Shown here: positions 45,190-53,683 of the stretch, piece by piece
Numbering within the stretch: position 1 is the first letter of the stretch
How the letters are laid out: every line of letters begins with the position of its first letter
From: an uncultured Pseudohongiella sp.
GTDB lineage: Bacteria; Pseudomonadota; Gammaproteobacteria; Pseudomonadales; Pseudohongiellaceae
Reading direction: 5' to 3'
Length of the DNA stretch: 64,000 nt
Assembly: GCA_951812965.1 (NCBI GenBank)
Contig: OX638341.1
Span: forward strand, 310,001-374,000
The notes under the pieces: model-generated
Database searches by the model: none
Seen by the model: only the letters and a program-made list of their open reading frames with translations
What the model was told of the DNA's origin: nothing
Program-made: the position numbers and the translations under genes

Positions 45190-46929
45190 TCACCGTTGCG
45201 GCGGCGGGCCGAATTCAGGCCCACTGAATCGGTATGGCGTTTCACTCGCATCTGAACCGCTTATATTACCTTGAATTTCACCCGGCGATATAGTGGAGAA
45301 CGCCTCGCTGAGCGCGACATCGCGCAACAGCGCACTCAGTTTGTAACCATTGGCGACGAAGCGGTTTTCAAACCAGCTAATGATGTCGCGGTCGCGACGT
45401 AACGACACCGGACCGCCGGTACCGTAGGCATAGAGGCGATTCACCAGACAGTTCGAGAGTTTCGGATGATCCCGCATTGCCGCTGCCAGACCTTTCGCAT
45501 CGTCGTAGAGTACGCCATCCAACTCACCGCTCAAGTCCAGCGCCGCGCCGTTTTCAGTCTCCCGGAAACGCCCCGCGCCATCGAAATTCTCCAGCGCAAG
45601 CCCGATAGGATCGGTAATAAGATGGCATCCCGCACAAGATGGGTTGGTATTGTGTACGTCGAGTCGCTCGCGCGCCGTGGCTGCATGCTCGGCTTCTTCC
45701 AGCAGGGAAAAATCCACGTTCGGAGGTGGAGGAGGCACGACCTGGCAAAGGAAGCGCTCGCGTAGCGCCTGCCCCCGCAGTGTCGGTGAACTACGCACCG
45801 CATGGGAATTCGCGGCGAGAAAGCTGACTTGTGTCAGCAATCCGATTCGCGGGCTGTCAGCGTCGAATTCATAAGGGGTCCAGCCGTTGCCGGCGGGAAT
45901 GCCATAGACAACGGCAAGTGCCGGAGACATGAACGTCTTGCGCGTGGTGAACAGATCACGATAGTCCGATTCCTGGTGAAGCAGGTGATCGATGATGGTT
46001 CGCAGTGTCTGTTCCCGCGCATCCTGCAAGGTGGACCCGGTAACCATCGGATAGACAATCGGATCTTTTGCCAGGCTGTTGAATTCATCGAAACCGAGCA
46101 TGTCATCGAAGAACGCGCGCATGCCTGATTCGAGTCTTGCACTGGACAGCATCCGCTCGACCGTGGCGCTCAGCCCTGCCCGGGTATGTAATTCTCCGCT
46201 TTCCGCCGCATCCAGCAAAGCATGGTCGGGAGGCCCGTTCCACAGGAAAAAACTCAAGCGGGAGGCTAATGACCAGGCGTCAAGTCGCTCCAGTCCCGGG
46301 CGGCCCGGATGGGGTTCCGCCTGATCCACGATAAACAGGAATTCCGGGCTGATCAGTATGGATTCCAGCGCCAGGGCCAATCCCGAATAGAAATCTTCCG
46401 TTTGTTCCGCCGCGTAGCCGGCGATATCGACAAGCTCGGCCAGTCGAACGTCCTCAAGCGTCTGGCGATTGAGTAGTCGACCCGTTTCGCGCAAAAACAG
46501 TTCCGCACAAACCGGATCGGCTTGCTCCGGTGATTCCGGCCGGCAGGGGATCAGAAAATCACGATGCGCTTCGTCGACCGCTTTTGCCGCTATTGACGTC
46601 GCGGTCTGCTGTATTTGAGAAACCTGGTCGGAAGTAACGCCAACATAAGCGGCGCCGGAAGCCAGCAGGCCATCGGTCCTGGCCATCGGTGGAATCGGAG
46701 GGAGTATGCTGCCGCTAATGTCCTCGCCGAATACCTGCGCAATCGTATTCGAGTATTGGTCTCCGGTCATCAGGCGCGTTCTGAGTACCGAGGCAGTTTG
46801 CGGAGGCTCTGCCGTAGTAGCGGAATCACGCTCGCAGGCAGTCAGCGACAGCGTTGCAATAATTGCAATTGCACCGGCTGGTCGCGCCAGTTTACTGGCA
46901 AACGAAAGGGACAAATTGAATTGCCTCAT
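45190..46929 (-). CDS. DUF1592/DUF1588/DUF1585 c-type-cytochrome-like protein
   Basis: 579 residues with a lipoprotein-like signal (IIATLSLTAC). The order typical of this group is seen: an N-terminal RLMTGDQYSNTIAQVFGED segment, DUF1595/1592 (RLSFFLWNGPPDHALLDAAESGEL, MRAFFDDMLGFD), DUF1588 with a single heme motif CAGCH in NPSCAGCHLITDPIG, and DUF1585 towards the end. Such proteins are abundant in Planctomycetes and some gammaproteobacteria; no activity is proved. It likely passes electrons to or from its Tat-exported DUF1552 partner. Confidence 0.9.
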   Translation of the reverse strand: MRQFNLSLSFASKLARPAGAIAIIATLSLTACERDSATTAEPPQTASVLRTRLMTGDQYSNTIAQVFGEDISGSILPPIPPMARTDGLLASGAAYVGVTSDQVSQIQQTATSIAAKAVDEAHRDFLIPCRPESPEQADPVCAELFLRETGRLLNRQTLEDVRLAELVDIAGYAAEQTEDFYSGLALALESILISPEFLFIVDQAEPHPGRPGLERLDAWSLASRLSFFLWNGPPDHALLDAAESGELHTRAGLSATVERMLSSARLESGMRAFFDDMLGFDEFNSLAKDPIVYPMVTGSTLQDAREQTLRTIIDHLLHQESDYRDLFTTRKTFMSPALAVVYGIPAGNGWTPYEFDADSPRIGLLTQVSFLAANSHAVRSSPTLRGQALRERFLCQVVPPPPPNVDFSLLEEAEHAATARERLDVHNTNPSCAGCHLITDPIGLALENFDGAGRFRETENGAALDLSGELDGVLYDDAKGLAAAMRDHPKLSNCLVNRLYAYGTGGPVSLRRDRDIISWFENRFVANGYKLSALLRDVALSEAFSTISPGEIQGNISGSDASETPYRFSGPEFGPPPQR

Positions 46930-47057
46930 TTGCTGGTAAGGTCAAGCGGAGCGGACAAGGCATTATCGAGTATTTGTTCCGGATGATCAAAGATCAATGC
47001 GGCCCGGCACGCACAATCCCGTTGGGGGCGACAATGCGGCCTGCCGCACACAATCCT

Positions 47058-47136
47058 GTAGGGGCGAGGCATGCCTCGCCCGCGAACGGCCTCGGCGTCG
47101 TGCAACACCCACGGGCGAGGCATGCCTCGCCCCTAC
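47058..47136 (+). repeat. REPIN-like family: full copy
   Basis: Arms 47058-47084 and 47112-47136, both with the perfect 20-bp palindrome, inverted around GAACGGCCTCGGCGTCGTGC and a few more bases. It lies in the 269-bp gap between the triheme cytochrome and the DUF1592 gene. Confidence 0.9.
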
Positions 47137-47139
47137 GTC

Positions 47140-47203
47140 CTGTTTGAGGTCATTCGTCGTTGATTGCCGTTCTGTTCGAGGTCATCCGTCGTTGGTTGTT
47201 ATC
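47140..47203. repeat. Two-copy imperfect direct repeat
   Basis: CTGTTTGAGGTCATTCGTCG at 47140 recurs as CTGTTCGAGGTCATCCGTCG at 47172 (period 32). The second copy runs into the stop codon of the triheme cytochrome gene. Confidence 0.6.
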
Positions 47204-48506
47204 GTTGACGCGCTACCTGCGCGGGGGTCACGACACCCGCTGAATTTTCCCAGGAATTGCGAATGTAACTGGCTACCGCCGCAATTTCCTCGTCGTCGAG
47301 CTGATATTGAAACTCTTCCATGGGTTCCCTCCATTTTGGAGGCAGCGGATGTCCTGGAGATTCCGGCCCGTACAAGATGGCATTGATCATGGACGCCGGA
47401 TTCGAGGACTGCACAACCAGACTGCCCGCATTAAGCCTGGGCGCCATTTCCGGATCGCCCTCGCCGGTTGGAAGATGGCAGGCGCCGCAGTGGAGATTGT
47501 AGATCGTCCGGCCGCGACCCATGATTTGCGAATCCGGCATTCTTGCCATGGGCTCGTCGACAGCAGGCAGACTCTTGAGGTAGACAGCCATGGCATTGAT
47601 ATCACTGTCCGATAGAAATCGCGTGCTGTTCATGATGACCTGGTTCATTGGCCCGAACGATTCCAGAAACTCATTTCGCGCGGACTTTAAGTAGTCTTCG
47701 ATATCCTGTTGTGTCCACAATCCGAGGCCGCGCTCCGTTGCGGTAAGATTGGGTGCGGCCCAGGGCCGGTGCGCTCCGCTTCTGACGCGGTCCAGGTACT
47801 CGCCGCCGCTCATGTGCAACTCTTTTTGCTCTGCTCCCAGACCGTTTCTCGGCGTGTGGCAGGCGCTGCAGTGAGCCAACCCTTCAACCAGATAGGCGCC
47901 ACGATTCCATTCATCGGTTTGATCTTCGTTCGGTTCAAATGCTCCCGGTTTGAGATAGATTGCTTTCCAGAAGGCCATCAGCGGCCGGATATTGAATGGG
48001 AACGACAACTCATTTTCCGGCGCGGCTTGATACACCGGTGGAATACTTTGCAAATAGGCATGGATCGCCGCGATGTCTTCATTGGAAATCCTGGTGAATG
48101 CAGTGTAGGGAAATGCCGGGTAAAGATGCTCGTTATCGGGTCTGACGCCATGCCGCATCGAATTCAGGAAATCCCGATCGCTCCAGTTGCCGATTCCGGT
48201 GTCTGCATCGGGAGTAATGTTGGTTGAATACAGTGTGCCAAACGGCGTTTCAAACGCCAGTCCACCGGCCATGAACTCGCCGTCGGCCGTGGTGTGACAA
48301 CTCGCGCAATTGCCGGCGATCGACAGATACTCGCCTCGCGCCAACAACTCATCCCCGCTGATATCCAGGATGGCGATCGGACCGTCTTCCTCGCTCGAAT
48401 CGGAACGCAACAGGAAGGCAGTCAGGACAACTATCGCAATTAGGGCCGCAACGGCAATGTGGCGCAAGGAAAATGTCAAATCGGCTACTCGATGTAATTG
48501 CCGCAA
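47199..48506 (-). CDS. Triheme cytochrome c, dehydrogenase-subunit type
   Basis: 435 residues: one N-terminal membrane segment (IAVAALIAIVVLTAFLL) and three class I cytochrome domains with heme motifs CASCH (67-71), CSACH (213-217) and CGACH (340-344). The sequence follows the membrane cytochrome subunit of alcohol and aldehyde dehydrogenases: FETPFGTLYSTNITPDADTGIGNW and LPTGEGDPEMAPRL. No large dehydrogenase subunit lies next to it. It probably feeds the DUF1592/DUF1552 operon downstream in the same direction. Confidence 0.9.
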   Translation of the reverse strand: MRQLHRVADLTFSLRHIAVAALIAIVVLTAFLLRSDSSEEDGPIAILDISGDELLARGEYLSIAGNCASCHTTADGEFMAGGLAFETPFGTLYSTNITPDADTGIGNWSDRDFLNSMRHGVRPDNEHLYPAFPYTAFTRISNEDIAAIHAYLQSIPPVYQAAPENELSFPFNIRPLMAFWKAIYLKPGAFEPNEDQTDEWNRGAYLVEGLAHCSACHTPRNGLGAEQKELHMSGGEYLDRVRSGAHRPWAAPNLTATERGLGLWTQQDIEDYLKSARNEFLESFGPMNQVIMNSTRFLSDSDINAMAVYLKSLPAVDEPMARMPDSQIMGRGRTIYNLHCGACHLPTGEGDPEMAPRLNAGSLVVQSSNPASMINAILYGPESPGHPLPPKWREPMEEFQYQLDDEEIAAVASYIRNSWENSAGVVTPAQVARQR

Positions 48507-48550
48507 TTACAACGACATCGACCGGTTAAGTCCAGTGGTGGCTTCGATCC

Positions 48551-48780
48551 GTCGCTGTCTGGTGAAATCAGGTGCAGCGGACGCCGTAAATACGGTCCGC
48601 TGACTGCCTTCATTTGCATTTTGCAAGCCGTCCCTGGCGCAACTTCCTTGGTTTCGCCAACCCCCAGTCTCGACATCCTGTCGAGCCGTTCGGTCCTCAA
48701 GAAGCTTTGCTTCTTGTCGGCTGCGCCGACCGGGCCTCACCCTCGCACGCCCGCTGCACCTGATTTCACCAGACGGCGAC
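48551..48780 (-). mobile_element. 230-bp MITE-like element with 30-bp terminal inverted repeats, carrying GGA hairpins
   Basis: Terminal inverted repeats 48551-48580 and 48751-48780 agree at 29 of 30 positions (inner part CTGGTGAAATCAGGTGCAGC). No target duplication is seen. The minus-strand interior holds GTCGGC-GCA-GCCGAC, AAGAAGC-AAA-GCTTCTT, CTCGACAGGATGTCGAG, GCGCCAGGGACGGC, TTGCA-AAA-TGCAA and a CCGTA-TT-TACGG stem. Its core matches 13074-13195 and its end modules match 27681-27751. It fills the 401-bp gap 48507-48907, and its GGA strand is in sense with the cytochrome gene starting at 48506. Confidence 0.8.
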
Positions 48781-48907
48781 TCACGTTGTGCGTTTTCTGT
48801 GGTCGTTCTGCGTTTTGGGTTTCTGTGTTAGCGTTGGGGGGCATTGGGCGGAGGACGGACAATTGGAAACGTACGGACTGTTAAGGAATTTCAGGAGAGG
48901 AATTTGT

Positions 48908-49756
48908 GTGTTGGCAGCGAGCCTTGTCGTTGCGTACTCTCCGCTTCTTTTGGCGCAGGCTGTTTTTACCGACGATGAACTGCTGGCTGCGGATCGTCCA
49001 ATCGCCGCCGGTCACTCTTTCTGGATGGAAGAGTTGACCTTCATGGAAATTCGGGATTTGATTGCCGATGGGACTACGACAGTCATCGTTCCGACCGGCG
49101 GCATCGAAGAAAACGGTCCGTATCTGGCGACCGGAAAGCACAACCTGATACTCGAAGCGACTTGCCCTGCCATCGCGGAGAAACTGGGCAACGCCCTGTG
49201 TGCGCCCATTGTCAAATTCGTGCCGGAAGGAAATATCGACCCGCCCAGCGGCGCCATGAAATTTCCCGGAAGCATCAGTCTGACCGCGGCAACCTACGAG
49301 GCATTGTTAACCGACATCGCGCTCAGTCTGAGACAGTCCGGTTTTACCGACATCGTCCTGATCGGCGACAGTGGCGGGAATCAAACCGGCATGGCCAATG
49401 TCGCGGCGGCATTGAAAACTCTATGGGAAAGTGGGGAAACGCGAATCCATTTCGTCTGGGAATTCTATAGTCCGGGCTGGGAAGAGACGGAGCAGTTTAC
49501 CGAGGGGCAACTTGGCGTTGCCGAATCAGGGCACGATGGTTATCACGACGATATCTGGGTGACCGCGATGATGATGGTAACGGATCCTGATCAGGTTCGA
49601 ATCAGCCAACGGATCGACGCCGGCCTTGCGTCAATCAACGGTGTCTCCATCGTTCCCCTGGAAGAGACCATCGAACTTGGCAGGAAAATGGTCGAGTTTC
49701 GCGCCGAGTTCACCGCAAACGAAATCCGCAGCGTCATCTCGGCATCGAGAAACTAG
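48908..49756 (+). CDS. Secreted creatininase-family protein
   Basis: 282 residues from GTG 48908, preceded by AGGAGAGG with seven bases spacing; the frame is open back to 48788 but that part is the repeat region. Signal peptide MLAASLVVAYSPLLLAQA. Creatininase fold: TFMEIRDLIADGTTTVIVPTGGIEENGPYLATGKH and DIVLIGDSGGNQTGMANV. The metal ligands of creatininase (EQHG, GTD, NGH) are changed to EENG, GKH and GDS, so activity may differ or be lost. It is convergent with the aquaporin gene; both stops use the shared CTAG. Confidence 0.8.
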   Translation: MLAASLVVAYSPLLLAQAVFTDDELLAADRPIAAGHSFWMEELTFMEIRDLIADGTTTVIVPTGGIEENGPYLATGKHNLILEATCPAIAEKLGNALCAPIVKFVPEGNIDPPSGAMKFPGSISLTAATYEALLTDIALSLRQSGFTDIVLIGDSGGNQTGMANVAAALKTLWESGETRIHFVWEFYSPGWEETEQFTEGQLGVAESGHDGYHDDIWVTAMMMVTDPDQVRISQRIDAGLASINGVSIVPLEETIELGRKMVEFRAEFTANEIRSVISASRN

Positions 49757-50415
49757 TCAGCCAGAAATTCGTCGCCCTGCAACCAGCGTGCGGCCGGCCA
49801 GGCCAGCAGCGCGCCGATGGGCGGAGCGGTCAGGTACAGCCAAAGCAGATCGAGATTCTCCGCCGCCAGCGCCGGGCCGATCGAGCGGGCCGGGTTCATC
49901 GAGGCGCCGGTGACGCCGCCGCCGAACATGCTCAGCAAGGTCACCGCGGCGCCGATGACGAGCCCCGCCATGGTTTTCTTTGCGCCATTTCCGCTTAGCA
50001 CATTGAAGATCACGAACATGAGCATGAAAGTAAGCAGAATCTCGAACAGGAAGGTGCGCGGAACGTCAATCACGGTCGCCGTCATGCCATAGCCGGAATG
50101 ATCGGGAAACAGCAGCCGCAAGGTAAAGGCCGCGACGATGGCGCCAAAGCATTGCGCGGCGATATAGGGCAGCAGCAGGTTGCGCGGCAGGCGGCCCGAA
50201 GCGCAGAAGGCGATGCTCACCGCCGGATTGATATGGGCGCCGGAAACATTTCCCAGCGAATAGACCACGGCCATGACCACCATGCCGAACACGATATTGA
50301 TTCCAAGGGCGCCGAAACCAACGTTGAAGAGGTCGTTGGCGACCACCGCGCCACAGCCGGTGAATACCAGTGCATAGGTACCCACTGCTTCGGATCCGAG
50401 AATTTTCCAGTTCAT
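49753..50415 (-). CDS. aqpZ: Aquaporin (MIP family)
   Basis: 220 residues from ATG 50415 with six membrane segments and both NPA boxes, HINPAVSIAF and SMNPARSIGPAL. The first asks for water selectivity as in AqpZ, but a glycerol channel is not excluded. It transports water across the inner membrane. It is a single gene, convergent with the creatininase-like gene with a four-base overlap. A REPIN-like copy lies just upstream of it. Confidence 0.88.
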   Translation of the reverse strand: MNWKILGSEAVGTYALVFTGCGAVVANDLFNVGFGALGINIVFGMVVMAVVYSLGNVSGAHINPAVSIAFCASGRLPRNLLLPYIAAQCFGAIVAAFTLRLLFPDHSGYGMTATVIDVPRTFLFEILLTFMLMFVIFNVLSGNGAKKTMAGLVIGAAVTLLSMFGGGVTGASMNPARSIGPALAAENLDLLWLYLTAPPIGALLAWPAARWLQGDEFLAD

Positions 50416-50505
50416 CGTCTTTCCCCGCAATTTCCGTCTCGGCCGCATTATCCACTTCATCCGCCTCCCTGTCTCTGTGCAGTTTCAGATACATTCCGGG
50501 GGGCC

Positions 50506-50584
50506 GTAGGGGCGAGGCATGCCTCGCCCGCGGATGGCCCCGGTATCGTGCAACACCCTCGGGCGAGGCATGCCTCGCCCCTAC
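50506..50584 (+). repeat. REPIN-like family: full copy
   Basis: Arms 50506-50532 and 50560-50584 with perfect palindromes around GATGGCCCCGGTATCGTGCA. It sits between divergent aqpZ and the molybdenum hydroxylase genes. Confidence 0.9.
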
Positions 50585-50662
50585 ACGTGGAACCCGCACA
50601 TTCGCTAGTATCCTGCCTGCCGTTCCTTTATGCTTCCCAGCGGATACACAGGAGGAAAACCG

Positions 50663-51124
50663 GTGGCGACTTTCATACTGAACGGAGAGACCAGGGAACT
50701 CGACGTAGAACCCGAAATGCCCTTGCTCTGGGCGCTGCGTGACGAACTCGGCATGACCGGAACCAATTTCGGCTGTGGCATCGGCAATTGCGGCGCCTGC
50801 ACGGTACATGTCGACGGCAATGCGCTGCGCAGTTGCGTCACGCCGGTAAGCGCGGTCGAAGGACGCGACATTACCACCATCGAAGGGCTTGCTTCGGTGG
50901 CGGGCGGCGCCAATGACCTGAGCCCGGTGCAACAGGCCTGGATCGATTACCAGGTGCCTCAATGCGGCTATTGCCAGTCGGGCATGATCATGGCGGCCAC
51001 CGCCCTGTTGGCGCGTAATCCCGCGCCCACCGACGAGGAAATCGACGCCGGCATCACCAATATTTGCCGCTGCGGCTCCTACCCCCGGGTGCGCAAGGCC
51101 ATCCGCGCATTGGCGAGCGTGTAA
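50663..51124 (+). CDS. Molybdenum hydroxylase 2Fe-2S subunit (IorA-like)
   Basis: 153 residues from GTG 50663 with AGGAGG seven bases upstream. N-terminal plant-type ferredoxin domain with cysteines in [11 protein letters not shown] and RSC, then the helical domain with [10 protein letters not shown] and [11 protein letters not shown] holding the second cluster. It transfers electrons from the molybdenum subunit. It precedes iorB-like gene with a 102-bp gap that contains a strong GC hairpin. Isoquinoline 1-oxidoreductase is the named family; the actual substrate is unknown. Confidence 0.92.
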   Translation: MATFILNGETRELDVEPEMPLLWALRDELGMTGTNFGCGIGNCGACTVHVDGNALRSCVTPVSAVEGRDITTIEGLASVAGGANDLSPVQQAWIDYQVPQCGYCQSGMIMAATALLARNPAPTDEEIDAGITNICRCGSYPRVRKAIRALASV

Positions 51125-51146
51125 GGCCAGGGCAAGCGGTTTCGAA

Positions 51147-51176
51147 GGCGCGGCCCGAGCGGCGCCGGGCCGCGCC
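51147..51176. other. Strong GC hairpin between the two hydroxylase genes
   Basis: GGCGCGGCCCG-AGCGGCGC-CGGGCCGCGCC is a perfect 11-bp stem with no T-tract. It may stabilise the upstream mRNA or set the ratio of the two subunits; that is inference. Confidence 0.55.
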
Positions 51177-51226
51177 CGGCGGCTGGACCGAAATATATGT
51201 CACCCGCAATCTCCCAATAGGAGAAA

Positions 51227-53467
51227 ATGATGAACAAACCAAAACTGAACCGGCGCAAGTTCCTTCTCGTTTCCGCCGTTGCCGGCGGCGGCGTGCTGAT
51301 CGGCTACGCGGCCACCCGTCCGAGCCGGCACCGGCGCGCCAACGACAGCCTTGCCAGCGACAACGAACGTTTTGTCACTTCCTGGATTCGCCTGCAGCCC
51401 GATAACCGGATCACGGTATACGTACCGCATTCCGAAATGGGCCAGGGCATCCATACCGCCCTGGGCCAGATGGCGGCCGACGAACTCGACGCCGCTTGGG
51501 AACTTGTCGACATCGAACAGGCCCCGGCTACTGATCTGTTCGCAAACGACGCTATCGTCAAGGGTTTCGGCGGGGAACTGCTGCCCCCGTTTCTGATGGG
51601 CCTCGTCAACGCCAGCGCCCTGACCGTGGCCCGGATCGCCAATCTGCAAATCACCGGCGGCAGTTCCTCGGTGCGCTATACCGGCGAGAACACCATCCGC
51701 GTAGCGGGCGCCGCGGCAAGACAGATGCTTCTGCAATGCGCCGCCGACCGCTGGGGTGCGGCAGTCGATGAATGCACCACCGAACTGAGCCATGTGCATC
51801 ATTCCGCCAGCGGCCGCTCGATTCCCTATGGCGATCTGGCCGAGGCCGCAGCCGAGCTCGAACCACCCGCCGTGCCCGTTCTCAAGGACCGCTCACAATT
51901 CACTATCATGGGCAGAGCCATCTCCAGACGCGATATTCCGCCGAAGGTCGACGGCAGCGCGCCCTATGGCATCGATGCCCATAGCGAGAACATGTTGTAC
52001 GCCGCCTTGCGGCTGGCGCCGGTGTTCGGCGCCAAACTCGCCTCGGTGGATGCAACTGAGGCGCTAGCGCAACGCGGAGTACGCAAAGTGGTCGAACTCG
52101 AAGACGGCTATGCCGTGGTCGCGGACAACTACTGGCGTGCGAAACAGGCTCTCGAACTGGTCAAGGCGGAGTTCGGGCCGACTGAAAACGACCGGGTCTC
52201 AAGCGCGGAACTGGCGGAAAGATTCGATAGTGCTTTGGCAGAAGACAACAGCTCAAGGGATTTTGAAAGCGGCGACGCCGACGCAGCCCTGGAAGACGCG
52301 CAGGACGTGTTCGAAGCGAATTATCGCGTGCCCTACCTGGCCCATGCCGCCATGGAGCCCATGAATTGCACGGTGCATATTCAGGGCGACCGGGCCGACC
52401 TCTGGACCAGCACCCAGGACGCCCTCGGCATCAAGGGCCGGGTTGCCAAAGTGGCGGGCCTGAGCGAGGACGACGTCACCTTCCACCATAGTTATCTCGG
52501 CGGCGGCTTCGGCCGGCGCCTGCCGTTCACCTGGAATGTGATCGATCACGCTACCTTGATTGCAAAAGAGGTCGCGATGGAATTCGACGCGCCGGTGAAA
52601 ACGATCCTCACCCGCGAGGAAGACATGCGCCAGGATTACTACCGGCCCGCGGTGCACAGCAATTTCAAGGCGGCGCTGAACGCCGAAGGACGCGTGACAG
52701 CCTGGCATAACCGCTTTACCGGCCCGATCCAGGTGCCGGGCGCGGCGCATATCCCCTACGCCATCCCGAACCAGTCGATTCGCGTCGTTGACGTGGAAAC
52801 CCACGTGCCCATCGCTTCCTGGCGCAGCGTCGACCATTCCCAACAGACTTTCTTCATCGAATCCTTCATCGACGAGATTGCCCATCGCGGCAGAACCAAT
52901 CCCTATCAGTTGCGCATGGAACTGCTTGAGGACCATCCGCGCCACCGCAACGTATTGCAAGTCGCGGCGGAGTCGGCGGGATACGGCAGCGGGCTGCCGG
53001 AAGGCCGCGCGCTAGGCATCGCCGTCCAGGAAAGTTTCGGCAGCATCGCCGCTCAGGTCGCCGAAGTCTCTATAGGCGAAGACGGCCGCCCCATCGTACA
53101 CAAGGTTACCTGCGCGATGGACTGCGGCTGGGTGGTAAATCCCGACACCGCCGAGGCCCAGATCGAAAGCGGCATCATTTTCGGCCTCACGGCGGCGCTT
53201 TACGGCGCAATCACCATTGAGGACGGCCGAGTCGTGCAAGGCAATTTCCCGGATTACGAGATGTTGCGCATGGCCGATTCACCGGAAATCGCGGTGCATC
53301 TGGTGGAGTCGGGCAATGCGCCTGGAGGCCTCGGCGAGCCGGCGACACCGCCGGTAGCCGCCGCCGTCGCCAACGCGATCTACATCCTTACCGGCCAGCG
53401 AGTGCGCGAACTCCCCATCGGCGACCGCGATTTCTCAACAAGCAGATCGCTTGCCGGCCGCATCTAG
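51227..53467 (+). CDS. Molybdenum hydroxylase large subunit (IorB-like), Tat-exported
   Basis: 746 residues. Twin-arginine signal LNRRKFLLVSAVAGGGVLIGY. The molybdopterin-binding domains show YVPHSEMGQGIHTALGQM, YLGGGFGRRLPF, AMDCGWVVNPDTAEAQIESG and the catalytic glutamate in GGLGEPATPP. It belongs to the isoquinoline 1-oxidoreductase beta subfamily. Periplasmic location follows from the Tat signal; the small subunit would travel with it. No XdhC/CoxF-type maturation gene is adjacent, so maturation must come from elsewhere in the genome. Confidence 0.93.
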   Translation: MMNKPKLNRRKFLLVSAVAGGGVLIGYAATRPSRHRRANDSLASDNERFVTSWIRLQPDNRITVYVPHSEMGQGIHTALGQMAADELDAAWELVDIEQAPATDLFANDAIVKGFGGELLPPFLMGLVNASALTVARIANLQITGGSSSVRYTGENTIRVAGAAARQMLLQCAADRWGAAVDECTTELSHVHHSASGRSIPYGDLAEAAAELEPPAVPVLKDRSQFTIMGRAISRRDIPPKVDGSAPYGIDAHSENMLYAALRLAPVFGAKLASVDATEALAQRGVRKVVELEDGYAVVADNYWRAKQALELVKAEFGPTENDRVSSAELAERFDSALAEDNSSRDFESGDADAALEDAQDVFEANYRVPYLAHAAMEPMNCTVHIQGDRADLWTSTQDALGIKGRVAKVAGLSEDDVTFHHSYLGGGFGRRLPFTWNVIDHATLIAKEVAMEFDAPVKTILTREEDMRQDYYRPAVHSNFKAALNAEGRVTAWHNRFTGPIQVPGAAHIPYAIPNQSIRVVDVETHVPIASWRSVDHSQQTFFIESFIDEIAHRGRTNPYQLRMELLEDHPRHRNVLQVAAESAGYGSGLPEGRALGIAVQESFGSIAAQVAEVSIGEDGRPIVHKVTCAMDCGWVVNPDTAEAQIESGIIFGLTAALYGAITIEDGRVVQGNFPDYEMLRMADSPEIAVHLVESGNAPGGLGEPATPPVAAAVANAIYILTGQRVRELPIGDRDFSTSRSLAGRI

Positions 53468-53526
53468 TCCAGCAGGACTCGACTTGGCGGGGACAAGAAT
53501 GAGGGGCTGTGCAGGTTCATGAGACC

Positions 53527-53606
53527 GTAGGTGCGAGGCATGCCTCGCCCGCGAACGGCCCCCGAAACCGTGCAACTCCCGCGGGCGAGGCATGCCTCGC
53601 CCCTAC
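53527..53606 (+). repeat. REPIN-like family: full copy with outer inverted flanks
   Basis: Arms 53527-53553 (one change in GTAGGTGCGAGG) and 53580-53606. Outside them, CTGTGCAGGTTCA on the left is matched by an inverted TGAACCCGCACAG on the right, so the element extends to roughly 53509-53624. Confidence 0.9.
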
Positions 53607-53657
53607 ATGCTGAACCCGCACAGGGGCTTGACGAGCCGCATTAGAGGTATTACTTTA

Positions 53658-53679
53658 ATCACATTTGTATTAATGTGAT
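53658..53679. promoter_or_regulatory. Operator-like inverted repeat before the antitoxin gene
   Basis: ATCACATT-TGTATT-AATGTGAT, a perfect 8-bp inverted repeat ending four bases before the antitoxin ATG and containing AT-rich promoter-like sequence. Ribbon-helix-helix antitoxins usually repress their own operons by binding such sites. Confidence 0.65.
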
Positions 53680-53683
53680 CGTC

